Source: Mesorhizobium onobrychidis
GTDB taxonomy: Bacteria > Pseudomonadota > Alphaproteobacteria > Rhizobiales > Rhizobiaceae
Direction: 5' to 3'
DNA length: 64,000 nucleotides
Assembly (NCBI RefSeq): GCF_024707545.1
Contig: NZ_CP062229.1
Location: 2,833,501 to 2,897,500, forward strand
This document shows, piece by piece, positions 33,562-41,776 of this stretch (the stretch's first letter is position 1; every line of letters begins with the position of its first letter). Made by a program: the position numbers and the translations under genes. The notes below the pieces were generated by a model that was not told where the DNA came from, ran no database searches, and was given only the letters and a program-made list of their open reading frames with translations.

Positions 33562-35463
33562 ATGAGAATCGGCTGGTACATCAACCGGTTGCGCGGCATG
33601 GAGCCGGCTGAGGTGTTGCACCGGCTGGGCGAGCAGCGTCGAAGGATCGCTTCGCGCCGCCGCGACGATGGCTGGGAGCGCTTTGCTTCGCCCCAGTTGC
33701 ACCCGGTGCTGCATGGATTGCGCGATGCTGCGCTGGCTGCGACACCGGCACAACGGCAAGCCACAGCGGCGGCGGCGCAAAACACGCTTGGGGGCCAGTT
33801 TTCCGCACTTGGGCGGACATGGCCACGGCGCGACTCCGATCGGCTGTTTCCTCCCGAGCTTTGGCGCCTTGATCCGGTGACCGGCAGGCTTTGGCCGGGC
33901 CCCGAGACCCATACTTTCGATATCGATTTTCGCCATGGCGGCGACCGCGGCGATGTAAAATATGTTTGGGAGATCAACCGGCTGCAGCAGCTGCCGCCAC
34001 TGGCCGCCCACCTGCTTCTCGCCGGCGACGACCGGTCCCGGATGGCCATAGAGGCGGCGATCGACAGCTGGCATTCAGCCAATCCGCCGTTTCGAGGGGT
34101 TTGCTGGGCCTCCGGTATCGAAGTAGCGCTGCGAGCCATCAGCCTGATTGTCACCATGGACCTCGTCGGCGACCGACTGGGCGCGGCGACACGGCAGCAA
34201 GTGGGTGAAATACTAGCGGCAAGTGCCTATTGGCTGCCGCGGTTCCCTTCTCGATTTTCCTCCGCCAACAACCATCTCGTCGCAGAACTGGCTGGCGAGT
34301 ATTTGATCGGCCTGGCGTTGGGGACCGATTCCGACGCTGCACGCGGCGCCCTCCTGGCTGAGGCGCGCAAGCAGATTCTCGCCGATGGCGCCGGTGCCGA
34401 GCAGACCCCGACATATGCGGCCTTCACCGCCGAACTCATCTTGCTGTGCGCCGCTGCGGCACGCCAGGCCGGAACGCCGTTTCCCTCGCCCGTCGAAGCG
34501 CGTCTGGCCGCATTTGCCAATTTCGTCGCCTGGCTCCCACCAGCCGCCGGTTTTGGCGACAACGATGAAGGTCGCGTGCTGACGCTCGGGGACGACCCGG
34601 ACTATGTCCGATCCGTCGCCGCCGCCATCCATGGCTTTCTACGGATGCCGGGCAAGGCGGCGGCGCCAGACGATTTTCGTGCGCTTTTCTTTGGCACGCC
34701 GTCGGAACCGGCACCGGCGTCGCATGGGCTGCAAACGTTCACGCAAGGCGGGCTCTCCGTCTGGCGCGGTGAGATGAACGGCCGCGGCATCGATCTGACA
34801 TTCGACCACGGCCCGCTCGGCTATCTCTCGATAGCGGCTCACGGCCATGCCGACGCGCTGTCGCTCACCTTGTGCGTCGATGGCGAGCCGGTGCTGGTCG
34901 ACCCCGGCACCTGGCTCTACGGTTCGGGGGGCGTCTGGCGCGACTGGTTCCGCTCAACACCGGCGCATAACACGCTGAATATCGAGGGCAAAAGCCAAAG
35001 CATCATCGCCGGGATGTTCAACTGGTCGCACAAGGCGGCTGCGGCATTGGTGGAGAGCGAGCCGGGAACGCACTGGAAGCTGCGCGCCCAGCATGACGGG
35101 TATAGAAGCCGCTTCGGCGTTGTGCATCAGCGCACCGTGATGCACCAGGCCGACGGGATCGTCGTGACCGACCAACTGCTCGGCGGCAGGCGCGTGGCCG
35201 AGGTCGTCTTTCAACTCGCAGCCGGCCTCGGCACCAACCGGGACAGAAGCACGATCATGGTGCGGCGCGGCGATGAGCCGCTGATGGCCATTCGCTTTCC
35301 GGACGCTGCGGTCGAGATCCGCGCCGGCGGCGACGCACCGGGGCAAGGCGGCTGGGTTTCACCGCGTTTTGGCGCCAGGCAGCCTGCCGAACGCATCGCC
35401 TGGCACGGCGAAGTGGGCGAAGACGGAATTAAGATCCACCTCGCGGCAATCCCCCCGTCGTAA
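33562..35463 (+). CDS. Heparinase II/III family protein (polysaccharide lyase-like)
   Basis: This 633-residue protein has an N-terminal alpha-toroid domain (about 90-330, including FDIDFRHGGDRGDVKYVWE and FSSANNHLVAELAGEYLIGLA) and a C-terminal heparinase II/III beta-sandwich (about 375-600, DHGPLGYLSIAAHGHADALS followed by VDPGTWLYG). The family cleaves uronic-acid-containing polysaccharides by beta-elimination. No clear signal peptide is visible; related proteins are frequent in exopolysaccharide loci. The ATG is preceded by GGCGGAGC. The gene is divergent from the GH5 hydrolase, so both degradative enzymes share a 117-base promoter region. Its likely target is the ManNAcA-containing polymer made by the locus. 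Confidence 0.82.
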   Translation: MRIGWYINRLRGMEPAEVLHRLGEQRRRIASRRRDDGWERFASPQLHPVLHGLRDAALAATPAQRQATAAAAQNTLGGQFSALGRTWPRRDSDRLFPPELWRLDPVTGRLWPGPETHTFDIDFRHGGDRGDVKYVWEINRLQQLPPLAAHLLLAGDDRSRMAIEAAIDSWHSANPPFRGVCWASGIEVALRAISLIVTMDLVGDRLGAATRQQVGEILAASAYWLPRFPSRFSSANNHLVAELAGEYLIGLALGTDSDAARGALLAEARKQILADGAGAEQTPTYAAFTAELILLCAAAARQAGTPFPSPVEARLAAFANFVAWLPPAAGFGDNDEGRVLTLGDDPDYVRSVAAAIHGFLRMPGKAAAPDDFRALFFGTPSEPAPASHGLQTFTQGGLSVWRGEMNGRGIDLTFDHGPLGYLSIAAHGHADALSLTLCVDGEPVLVDPGTWLYGSGGVWRDWFRSTPAHNTLNIEGKSQSIIAGMFNWSHKAAAALVESEPGTHWKLRAQHDGYRSRFGVVHQRTVMHQADGIVVTDQLLGGRRVAEVVFQLAAGLGTNRDRSTIMVRRGDEPLMAIRFPDAAVEIRAGGDAPGQGGWVSPRFGARQPAERIAWHGEVGEDGIKIHLAAIPPS

Positions 35464-35644
35464 AGACAGCGCCCGGCGCCGCTGCAGAGCAGCCTATCCG
35501 GTGTTCCGGCCGTATTCGAGATTAATTACGCTCGGGCATTTAGCGTTTTGTTACGGTTGATCTGCTAGTTCTGGCACAAATCCGGCGTGCTTTGCTCGTT
35601 GCAGCCGCAATAGCCACCTGGTTGCGGGCAACATGCAGTGGATT

Positions 35645-35660
35645 TGGCAAGTTTTTTGCT
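35645..35660 (+). promoter_or_regulatory. Candidate sigma-54 promoter (-24/-12)
   Basis: TGGCAAGTTTTTTGCT matches the RpoN consensus TGGCACG-N4-TTGC[AT] at all but one position and keeps the invariant GG-N10-GC spacing. Transcription would start about 12 bases downstream, near 35672, giving a leader of about 37 bases before the ATG at 35709. No activator site was sought. Confidence 0.5.
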
Positions 35661-35708
35661 TCGCAATTCGCCGGATCGCCATCTCACGGCCCAGGAGCCA
35701 CTGCACCG

Positions 35709-36704
35709 ATGTTTTCTGAATTCGCCAGATTGATTGTGGAAAAGCTTGCGAACGTCAATCTACTGACGCTCGGCCTGCTTTTTTTCACAGCACTGGGCAG
35801 CGCGGTGATCGCTTACTGGCGAACCGTCGAGCATAAATCCCTCAGGGACTTTTTCGATTTCGCTTTCCCGGCGGAAGTCATCCTGCACCCGTCGGCGCGA
35901 GCGGATGTTCTATTTTGGGTCACCAAACGGGCGATAATGCCTTTCCTGCTCATCCCTGCCGGCGTCACTTTCGTTGCCGCCGTGGGCTATGGGACTCACC
36001 AGGCAATCGGCTGGCTCTTTGATATCCAGGCGCCGCTCATCGACGGCCCGGCCGGACCGGTGACGATCGTCATCTTCACCGCAACCATGCTGATCGCCTA
36101 CGATATTTCGTACTATCTCTACCATGTCGCCCAGCACCACTTCCCGTTCCTGTGGGAATTGCACAAAGTGCATCATTCGGCAGAGGTGATGGTGGGAATC
36201 ACCAAGGATCGGGTTCATCCGCTGGACGACCTGATGAACCGTATCTGGGATGGCGTCATCCCGGGGATCTGCTTCGGCATCTGGAGCCTGATCGCGCTCG
36301 ATCCAGTAGAGATCGCTATCTTCGGCATCAACGTCTATGTCATCCGCAACATCCTGATGATGGACTTTGTTCGCCATACCCATTTCAAGATTTCCTTCGG
36401 CCCGCTGAACAACATCATCTTGTGTCCGCACTGGCACCAGGTGCACCACAGCATCGACCCTCGCCACTACGACAAGAATTTTGGCCTGCTGTTTTCGTTC
36501 TGGGATCGCCTCTTCGGGACGCAGTTTGTCCCGGATCCGGATGAAGACCTCAAATTTGGCCTGATAGATCGCGATGTGCGCGACTATCAGTCGCTCTTTG
36601 GGCTTTACATCCTGCCGCTCAAGAAGATGGGAGGGCATGTCGTCCGACTGTTCCAGAAGCGTCCCGATGTCATCGCTCAGCCACAGGATCGTTCCCCTTC
36701 ATGA
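35709..36704 (+). CDS. Sterol desaturase / fatty-acid hydroxylase family membrane di-iron protein
   Basis: This 331-residue membrane protein has about five hydrophobic segments and the three histidine clusters that bind two irons: H139-x3-HH (YHVAQHH), H152-x2-HH (HKVHHS), then HTH at 223-225 and HWHQVHH at 241-247. The family hydroxylates or desaturates lipids or carotenoids with oxygen. Several starts exist; the ATG at 35709, behind CAGGAG, is chosen over a TTG 39 codons upstream. The gene follows a good sigma-54 promoter match and overlaps the next gene by ATGA. In a polysaccharide locus it may alter a lipid anchor, but that is inference. Confidence 0.85.
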   Translation: MFSEFARLIVEKLANVNLLTLGLLFFTALGSAVIAYWRTVEHKSLRDFFDFAFPAEVILHPSARADVLFWVTKRAIMPFLLIPAGVTFVAAVGYGTHQAIGWLFDIQAPLIDGPAGPVTIVIFTATMLIAYDISYYLYHVAQHHFPFLWELHKVHHSAEVMVGITKDRVHPLDDLMNRIWDGVIPGICFGIWSLIALDPVEIAIFGINVYVIRNILMMDFVRHTHFKISFGPLNNIILCPHWHQVHHSIDPRHYDKNFGLLFSFWDRLFGTQFVPDPDEDLKFGLIDRDVRDYQSLFGLYILPLKKMGGHVVRLFQKRPDVIAQPQDRSPS

Positions 36705-37831
36705 ACACCATTGTTTCGATTGACGCTTCGAGCGCAGAGCGCCTGGAAGTTGTCCGTTCGGCGGATCGCCTGGCTGCGATCGAAGCCGATTGGATGCATC
36801 TTTGGCATCGCACCGATGGGCTGATCTTTCAGAGTCATGCCTGGATTTCGGCATGGTGGAGTACCGTAGCGGAGCGTGACCAGCGCGCGCTGCGGATCGG
36901 CCTGGTCTGGAACGGTGACAGGCTGGTTGCCGTCGTTCCCCTGACGATCGGCAAGCGCAAAGGCCTGCGGTTTCTCGAATGGGCGGCCAGCAGCTATACC
37001 GATTACGGGGACATCCTCGTTGCTCCGGAATGCTCGTTATCGGCCCTGCAGGACGTATGGGCCCAGATCTGTGACGCCGGTGGCTTCGATATTGCCTTTC
37101 TCAATCATCTCTTGCCGGGTGCGGCGGTCCGCAAAATTTTCACTCCGGATACCTCCGGCGGGATCAGGCTTCGCCCCAATCACAGAGAGGAAGTCAGTTA
37201 TCGCGTCGCCGGACAGTGGAAGAGCGGAGCCGCGTGGTTCGCGGAGCAATCGAAAAAGACGCGGCAGAACTATCGGCGCGGCGTCAAGACGTTGGAAGAA
37301 GCCGGGGAAATGAAATTTCGCCTGCTTGCGCCAGACGAGCCACTGCAGCCGGTACTGGACCGGCTCTCTGCCCTGAAGCGCAGATGGCTGGTTGAGCGCA
37401 AGCGTGAATCCCAACTTTTCGAAGAGGGAGCGCCAGTGCTCGCCGCACTCGTCGACGCGCTGGCGCGCGCTGGCGTGCTGCGCATTTTCGTACTTGAATG
37501 CGATGGCGCGATGGTCGCGGTCTCCATCAACTTCGTCCAGCACCACACCATGATGGCCTTCGTGACCACTTTCGATCCGGATTTCAGCCAAGCGTCGCCC
37601 GGCATGATCCTGATGATGGACTACATACAGTGGTCGATCGATCACGGCTTGGGCACGGTCGATTTCCTGTGCGGCGCAGAGTCGTTCAAGCACAAATTCG
37701 CAACGCAGGGTGTCGTCCTGCAATCCGTTCTTGGGGCGCGTACGGCGCAAGGCTCGATCGCTTCTCTTGCCGATCGTATGCGTCAGAGGGTCCGGCACGT
37801 ACGCGGGCGCGGACCGGTGCCGACATCTTGA
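36701..37831 (+). CDS. FemAB/CelD-like (BioF2) acyltransferase of the GNAT fold
   Basis: This 376-residue protein matches the CelD/BcsL type Acetyltransf_6 family, known from cellulose and exopolysaccharide loci. Typical segments are WMHLWHRTDGLIFQSHAWI near the N-terminus, SSYTDYGDILVAPEC, SKKTRQNYRRGVKTLEEAG and HHTMMAFVTTFDPDFSQASP. It probably transfers an acyl or aminoacyl group to a polysaccharide or its precursor. It is coupled to the hydroxylase gene (ATGA), and both seem to be transcribed from the sigma-54-like promoter. No signal peptide is seen. Confidence 0.78.
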   Translation: MNTIVSIDASSAERLEVVRSADRLAAIEADWMHLWHRTDGLIFQSHAWISAWWSTVAERDQRALRIGLVWNGDRLVAVVPLTIGKRKGLRFLEWAASSYTDYGDILVAPECSLSALQDVWAQICDAGGFDIAFLNHLLPGAAVRKIFTPDTSGGIRLRPNHREEVSYRVAGQWKSGAAWFAEQSKKTRQNYRRGVKTLEEAGEMKFRLLAPDEPLQPVLDRLSALKRRWLVERKRESQLFEEGAPVLAALVDALARAGVLRIFVLECDGAMVAVSINFVQHHTMMAFVTTFDPDFSQASPGMILMMDYIQWSIDHGLGTVDFLCGAESFKHKFATQGVVLQSVLGARTAQGSIASLADRMRQRVRHVRGRGPVPTS

Positions 37832-37927
37832 TTTCGGCTTGATCGGCGCCGGAACACCGTGTCCGACAGGCAATGGCAAGCGGTGTCCTATCGCTTTCCT
37901 CATCGGGTCGCCGGCAGCACCAACCGC

Positions 37928-38773
37928 TCAAAGTGTCGATTGTGTCTGAGATGGAACAACCCGCCAGACCTTGTTGCCGACGTCATCCGCCACCAGCAGG
38001 GCGCCGCTCCGGTCTATCGCTACCCCCACAGGACGGCCAAAAGCCTTGTTGTCCTCGCTGAGGAAGCCGGTGAGGATGTCCTGAGGCGGACCGGAGGGCC
38101 TGCCGCCGGTAAACGGTACGAAAATCACCTTGTAGCCGCTGTGCGGCTTGCGGTTCCACGAGCCATGCTGCCCGACGAACGCGCCATTCCTGTATTGAGG
38201 ACCGAACAGGTCGCCCGTGTTGAAGGTCAGGCCCAACGAAGCCGTGTGCGCCCCGAGCGCATAGTCCGGCTTGATCGCCTCGGCGACGAGGTCGGGCCGC
38301 TGCGGCTCGACGCGATCGTCGACATGCTGGCCAAAATAGCTGTAGGGCCAGCCGTAGAAGCCGCCATCCCGCACCGAGGTCATTTAGTCCGGCACGAGAT
38401 CGCTGCCGATCTCGTCACGCTCATTGACGGCGACCCAGAGCTCGCCGCTTTCCGGATTCCAGGACAGGCCGTTCGGATTGCGCAGCCCGGAGGCGAAGAG
38501 ACGCGACTGCTTCGAAGCGAGATCGATTTCCAGCACGGCGGCGCGGTTCTCCTCTTCCTCCAAGCCGTTCTCGCCGACATTGGAATTGGATCCGACCGTC
38601 GCATAGAGCTTTGTCCCGTCCTGCGAGGCGGTCACGTCCTTGGTCCAGTGGTGGTTCCTCCCCGCCGGCAGGTCGACGATCTTCTCCGCCGGTGCGGTGA
38701 TCTCGGTCGCGCCCTCCTGGTAGGGAAAGGCCACAATTGCATTGGCGTTGGCGGAAGCGACGATGAGCGCAAC
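37928..38773 (-). pseudogene. PQQ-dependent sugar dehydrogenase (L-sorbosone dehydrogenase family), truncated and interrupted
   Basis: On the minus strand two consecutive frames read as one quinoprotein beta-propeller: [26 protein letters not shown] and [19 protein letters not shown] in the first, and [24 protein letters not shown] and [18 protein letters not shown] in the second. They are separated by a single in-frame TAA (38384-38386) where related proteins have a codon such as TAC after LVPD. The N-terminal third and the signal peptide are missing; homology ends at about 38773, against the start of the DUF2267 gene. It cannot make the full enzyme. Confidence 0.85.
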
Positions 38774-39200
38774 CGGTTTGGAAGTTTTTGACAAAACCCT
38801 GCAGACGACAAACATCTGGCTGGACGAGATCATGGCCGATCACGGGCCCGATAGGCGCGTTGCCTGGCATATGTTGGGAGCTGTTTTACGCACCTTGCGG
38901 GATTGGCTGCAGTCCGAACTGGCTGCCAATTTGGGGGCGGGGCTGCCGCTTCTCGTGCGCGGGACCTACTATGATCGGTATCGGCCGCGTGATCTGCCGA
39001 CCAGCAGCCGTTCGTTGGAGGAATTCCTGCAACGGGTGGCCGAGGAGATGAAATCCACTCGACCCGTGAATCCCGAGGATGCGACGAGATCCGTGTTCAA
39101 GGTTCTCGCCAGGCATGTCGACCTCGGCCAGTCGGCCAAGGTGCGAGACGCGTTGCCGAAGCAGATCCGGGCGCTTTGGCCCGAAAGTGTTGGAGTTTAG
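38763..39200 (+). CDS. DUF2267 protein
   Basis: This 145-residue protein matches the DUF2267 family: [20 protein letters not shown] at the start, [30 protein letters not shown] and the tail [13 protein letters not shown]...[10 protein letters not shown]. The function is unknown; members are often found with stress or storage genes. The ATG at 38763 follows GGCGGAAG. Its first bases overlap the truncated end of the dehydrogenase pseudogene, so the promoter must lie inside that dead gene. Confidence 0.8.
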   Translation: MSATGLEVFDKTLQTTNIWLDEIMADHGPDRRVAWHMLGAVLRTLRDWLQSELAANLGAGLPLLVRGTYYDRYRPRDLPTSSRSLEEFLQRVAEEMKSTRPVNPEDATRSVFKVLARHVDLGQSAKVRDALPKQIRALWPESVGV

Positions 39201-39238
39201 CAGCAGCAAGACAAAAGTCTGAGCTGCCGATACGGTTC

Positions 39239-39418
39239 TCAACTGCCTCGGCCCGGCCGGTCCTTTTCCTCGCGATACAGTCGCTGAGTGGCCCGATCGC
39301 TTTCTCTGCGCTCTGCAGGCCCCCGACGGCGCCACGTGAGGAGTGCGTAAGCGATCAGGATTGCTAGCAGTAGCGGGCCGCCAGCAACGACGATCAACCA
39401 CATACTGTTCTCGAACAT
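39239..39418 (-). CDS. Small single-span membrane protein
   Basis: This 59-residue protein has one membrane helix (WLIVVAGGPLLLAILIAYAL, about 7-26) followed by a basic and acidic cytoplasmic tail rich in Arg and Glu. A strong AGGAGA lies 7 bases before the ATG, which supports the gene despite its size. Similar proteins are annotated as hypothetical in rhizobia. It is convergent with the DUF2267 gene and divergent from prkA across 389 bases. Confidence 0.65.
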   Translation of the reverse strand: MFENSMWLIVVAGGPLLLAILIAYALLTWRRRGPAERRESDRATQRLYREEKDRPGRGS

Positions 39419-39807
39419 GGAACATCTCCTTTCCCTCGTTGCCGAGAAGGAGCGAAACCGTTGCTCCTGATGCAGGGGTGGACAGCGCAGTGTAGATCTC
39501 TTCACCGAATGACCTATGCACCGCCAATTCAACTGCTGAGCGCAGGCGGCATGGTTCATTCCTCCAGAAAATCAGCTTGTTCACAGCGGGCTGTTGCACT
39601 CGGCAAGCGCTGGTGGAAGAATGGACATCCCTCGGAAACGTTCCATTGTGCGAGCCATTCGCTGGCTGACTTCCAGGCGTTCACTATATCTGTCTGGACC
39701 CCTAACATCCGGTCGCAGACGCACTACGTGATGATAGGGAACCACAAAGGCTTTCCGACAGTTGAATGAAGGGCGACAGCAACCAGACCGGCCGGGGCGA
39801 GGATACC
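39419..39807. other. Divergent intergenic region before prkA
   Basis: No gene is seen in these 389 bases. They hold the promoters for the small membrane protein (minus) and prkA (plus). GGAAC-N16-CAGTT at 39738-39763 is close to the EcfG general-stress consensus GGAAC-N16/17-CGTT but imperfect at the -10 element. Confidence 0.45.
39738..39763 (+). promoter_or_regulatory. Possible EcfG-type promoter of the prkA operon
   Basis: GGAAC at 39738-39742 is followed after 16 bases by CAGTT. The -35 matches the alphaproteobacterial general stress sigma factor exactly; the -10 is off by one from CGTT. It lies 45 bases before the prkA start. Confidence 0.35.
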
Positions 39808-41757
39808 ATGCGCGAGAACCAGTCCGACGTCTTCGATCTGTTTTCGGAGATTTACACGAATGTGGCGCAGGAGGAGATAAGCATCCAGCAATATCTCCTT
39901 GCCTGCCGCGAGGATAAATCGATGTATGCCTCGGCGCCCGAACGGATGGTCGAGGCGATCGGCGAGCCTACCCTGGTCGACACCAGCATGGATGAGCGGC
40001 TCGGCCGCATTTTCGCGAACAGGACAATCAAGGTGTATCCCACCTTCGCCGAGTTTTATGGCATGGAGGACACGATCGAGCGCATAGCCGGTTATTTCCG
40101 CTATGCCTCTCAGGGACTCGAGGAACGCAAGCAGATCCTCTACCTGCTTGGCCCTGTCGGCGGCGGCAAGTCCTCGCTCGCCGAACGGCTGAAGAAGCTG
40201 ATGGAGCAGCGTCCGATCTATACGCTGAAGGTGGGCGGCCAGATCAGCCCGGTTTTCGAATCGCCGCTCGGGCTTTTCAATCCTGACCGCATGGGCGACC
40301 TTTTGGAGGACAAATACGGCATCGCGCGGCGCCGGCTGAACGGCCTGATCTCGCCGTGGGCGGCCAAGCGCCTCGATGAACTGTCCGGCGACATCTCCAA
40401 GTTCAGCGTCGTCAAGCTGATGCCTTCGCGGCTGCGCCAGATCGGCATCGCCAAGACCGAGCCAGGCGATGAGAACAACCAGGACGTCTCGGCCCTGGTC
40501 GGCAAGGTCGACATAAGACAACTCGAGCATTTCAGCCAATCCGATCCGGACGCCTATTCCTACAGCGGCGGCCTGAACCGGACCACGCAAGGGTTGCTCG
40601 AGTTCGTCGAGATGTTCAAGGCGCCGATCAAGGTCCTCCATCCGTTGCTGACCGCTACCCAGGAAGGTAGCTACAACGGTACGGAAAACTTCGGATCTTT
40701 CCCTTATCAGGGCATCGTCGTAGCCCATTCCAACGAGTCGGAATGGCTGCAGTTCAAGAACAACAAGAACAACGAGGCGTTCCTCGACCGTATCCTGGTG
40801 GTCAAGGTGCCGTACTGCCTGCAGGTCACCGAAGAAAGGCAGATCTACGAAAAGCTGCTGCGCGAAAGCGAGTTGGCTTCCAGTCCCTGTGCACCGGAGG
40901 TGCTGGACATTCTCAGCCGGTTCACCGTCTCGACCCGTCTCGCCGAGCACGACAATTCGCCGCTTTACACGAAGATGCGCGTTTATGACGGCGAGAACCT
41001 CAAGGACATAGATCCCAAGGCGAAGTCGGTTCAGGAATACCGCGATGCCGCTGGAGTCGACGAGGGCATGACCGGCGTTAGCACACGCTTCGCTTTCAAG
41101 ATCCTGTCGCAGACATTCAACTACGACACCAAGGAAGTGGCCGCCGATCCTGTGCATCTGATGTACATTCTGGAGCAGGCTATCAAGCGCGAGCAGTTCC
41201 CGAAGGAAACGGAAGCCTCCTATCTCGACTTCATAAAGTCGGAACTGGCGACGCGTTATGCCGAGTTCATCGGTCATGAGATTCAGAAGGCCTATCTGGA
41301 ATCCTACAGCGAATACGGCCAGAATCTGTTCGACCGCTACATCGCCTACGCCGATGCCTGGATCGAGGATCAGGACTACAAAGACCCCGATACAGGCCAG
41401 ATCCTCAACCGCGAGGTGCTGGACAACGAACTGTCGCAAGTCGAAAAGCCGGCCGGCATTGCCAATCCCAAGGACTTCCGCAACGAGGTCGTGAAGTTCA
41501 CGTTGCGCGCCCGGGCGAGGAACCATGGCCGCAACCCGTCATGGACAAGCTATGAAAAGCTGCGCGAAGTCATCGAGAAGCGGATGTTCGGCCAAGTCGA
41601 GGATCTGCTCCCGGTGATCAGCTTCGGCTCCAAGCAGGACAGCGTAACGGAGAAGCGGCATACCGAGTTCGTGCATCGGATGGTCGGACGCGGTTACACC
41701 GAACGTCAGGTCCGCCGGCTGGTGGACTGGTACATGCGGGTGAACAAGGCGGGCTGA
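39808..41757 (+). CDS. prkA: PrkA-type serine protein kinase (YeaG)
   Basis: This 649-residue AAA+-like protein (Escherichia coli YeaG is 644) has Walker A LLGPVGGGKSSLAERLK at residues 113-129, the region SDPDAYSYSGGLNRTTQGLLEF-like (539-point DNA 40540-40600) and the conserved NNKNNEAFLDRI. The family is linked to serine phosphorylation or, in newer work, protease activity, and to starvation survival. The ATG chosen follows GGCGAGG; an ATG 14 codons upstream is less likely. It is the first gene of prkA-yeaH-spoVR, an arrangement conserved in many proteobacteria. Confidence 0.93.
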   Translation: MRENQSDVFDLFSEIYTNVAQEEISIQQYLLACREDKSMYASAPERMVEAIGEPTLVDTSMDERLGRIFANRTIKVYPTFAEFYGMEDTIERIAGYFRYASQGLEERKQILYLLGPVGGGKSSLAERLKKLMEQRPIYTLKVGGQISPVFESPLGLFNPDRMGDLLEDKYGIARRRLNGLISPWAAKRLDELSGDISKFSVVKLMPSRLRQIGIAKTEPGDENNQDVSALVGKVDIRQLEHFSQSDPDAYSYSGGLNRTTQGLLEFVEMFKAPIKVLHPLLTATQEGSYNGTENFGSFPYQGIVVAHSNESEWLQFKNNKNNEAFLDRILVVKVPYCLQVTEERQIYEKLLRESELASSPCAPEVLDILSRFTVSTRLAEHDNSPLYTKMRVYDGENLKDIDPKAKSVQEYRDAAGVDEGMTGVSTRFAFKILSQTFNYDTKEVAADPVHLMYILEQAIKREQFPKETEASYLDFIKSELATRYAEFIGHEIQKAYLESYSEYGQNLFDRYIAYADAWIEDQDYKDPDTGQILNREVLDNELSQVEKPAGIANPKDFRNEVVKFTLRARARNHGRNPSWTSYEKLREVIEKRMFGQVEDLLPVISFGSKQDSVTEKRHTEFVHRMVGRGYTERQVRRLVDWYMRVNKAG

Positions 41758-41776
41758 GTCCGGCCGGGATGGTTCC

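Noticed and set aside
33445..34074. N-terminal extension of the GH5 hydrolase
   Set aside because: It would place 210 residues before a perfect signal peptide and overlaps the divergent heparinase gene; a good ribosome site is at the chosen start.
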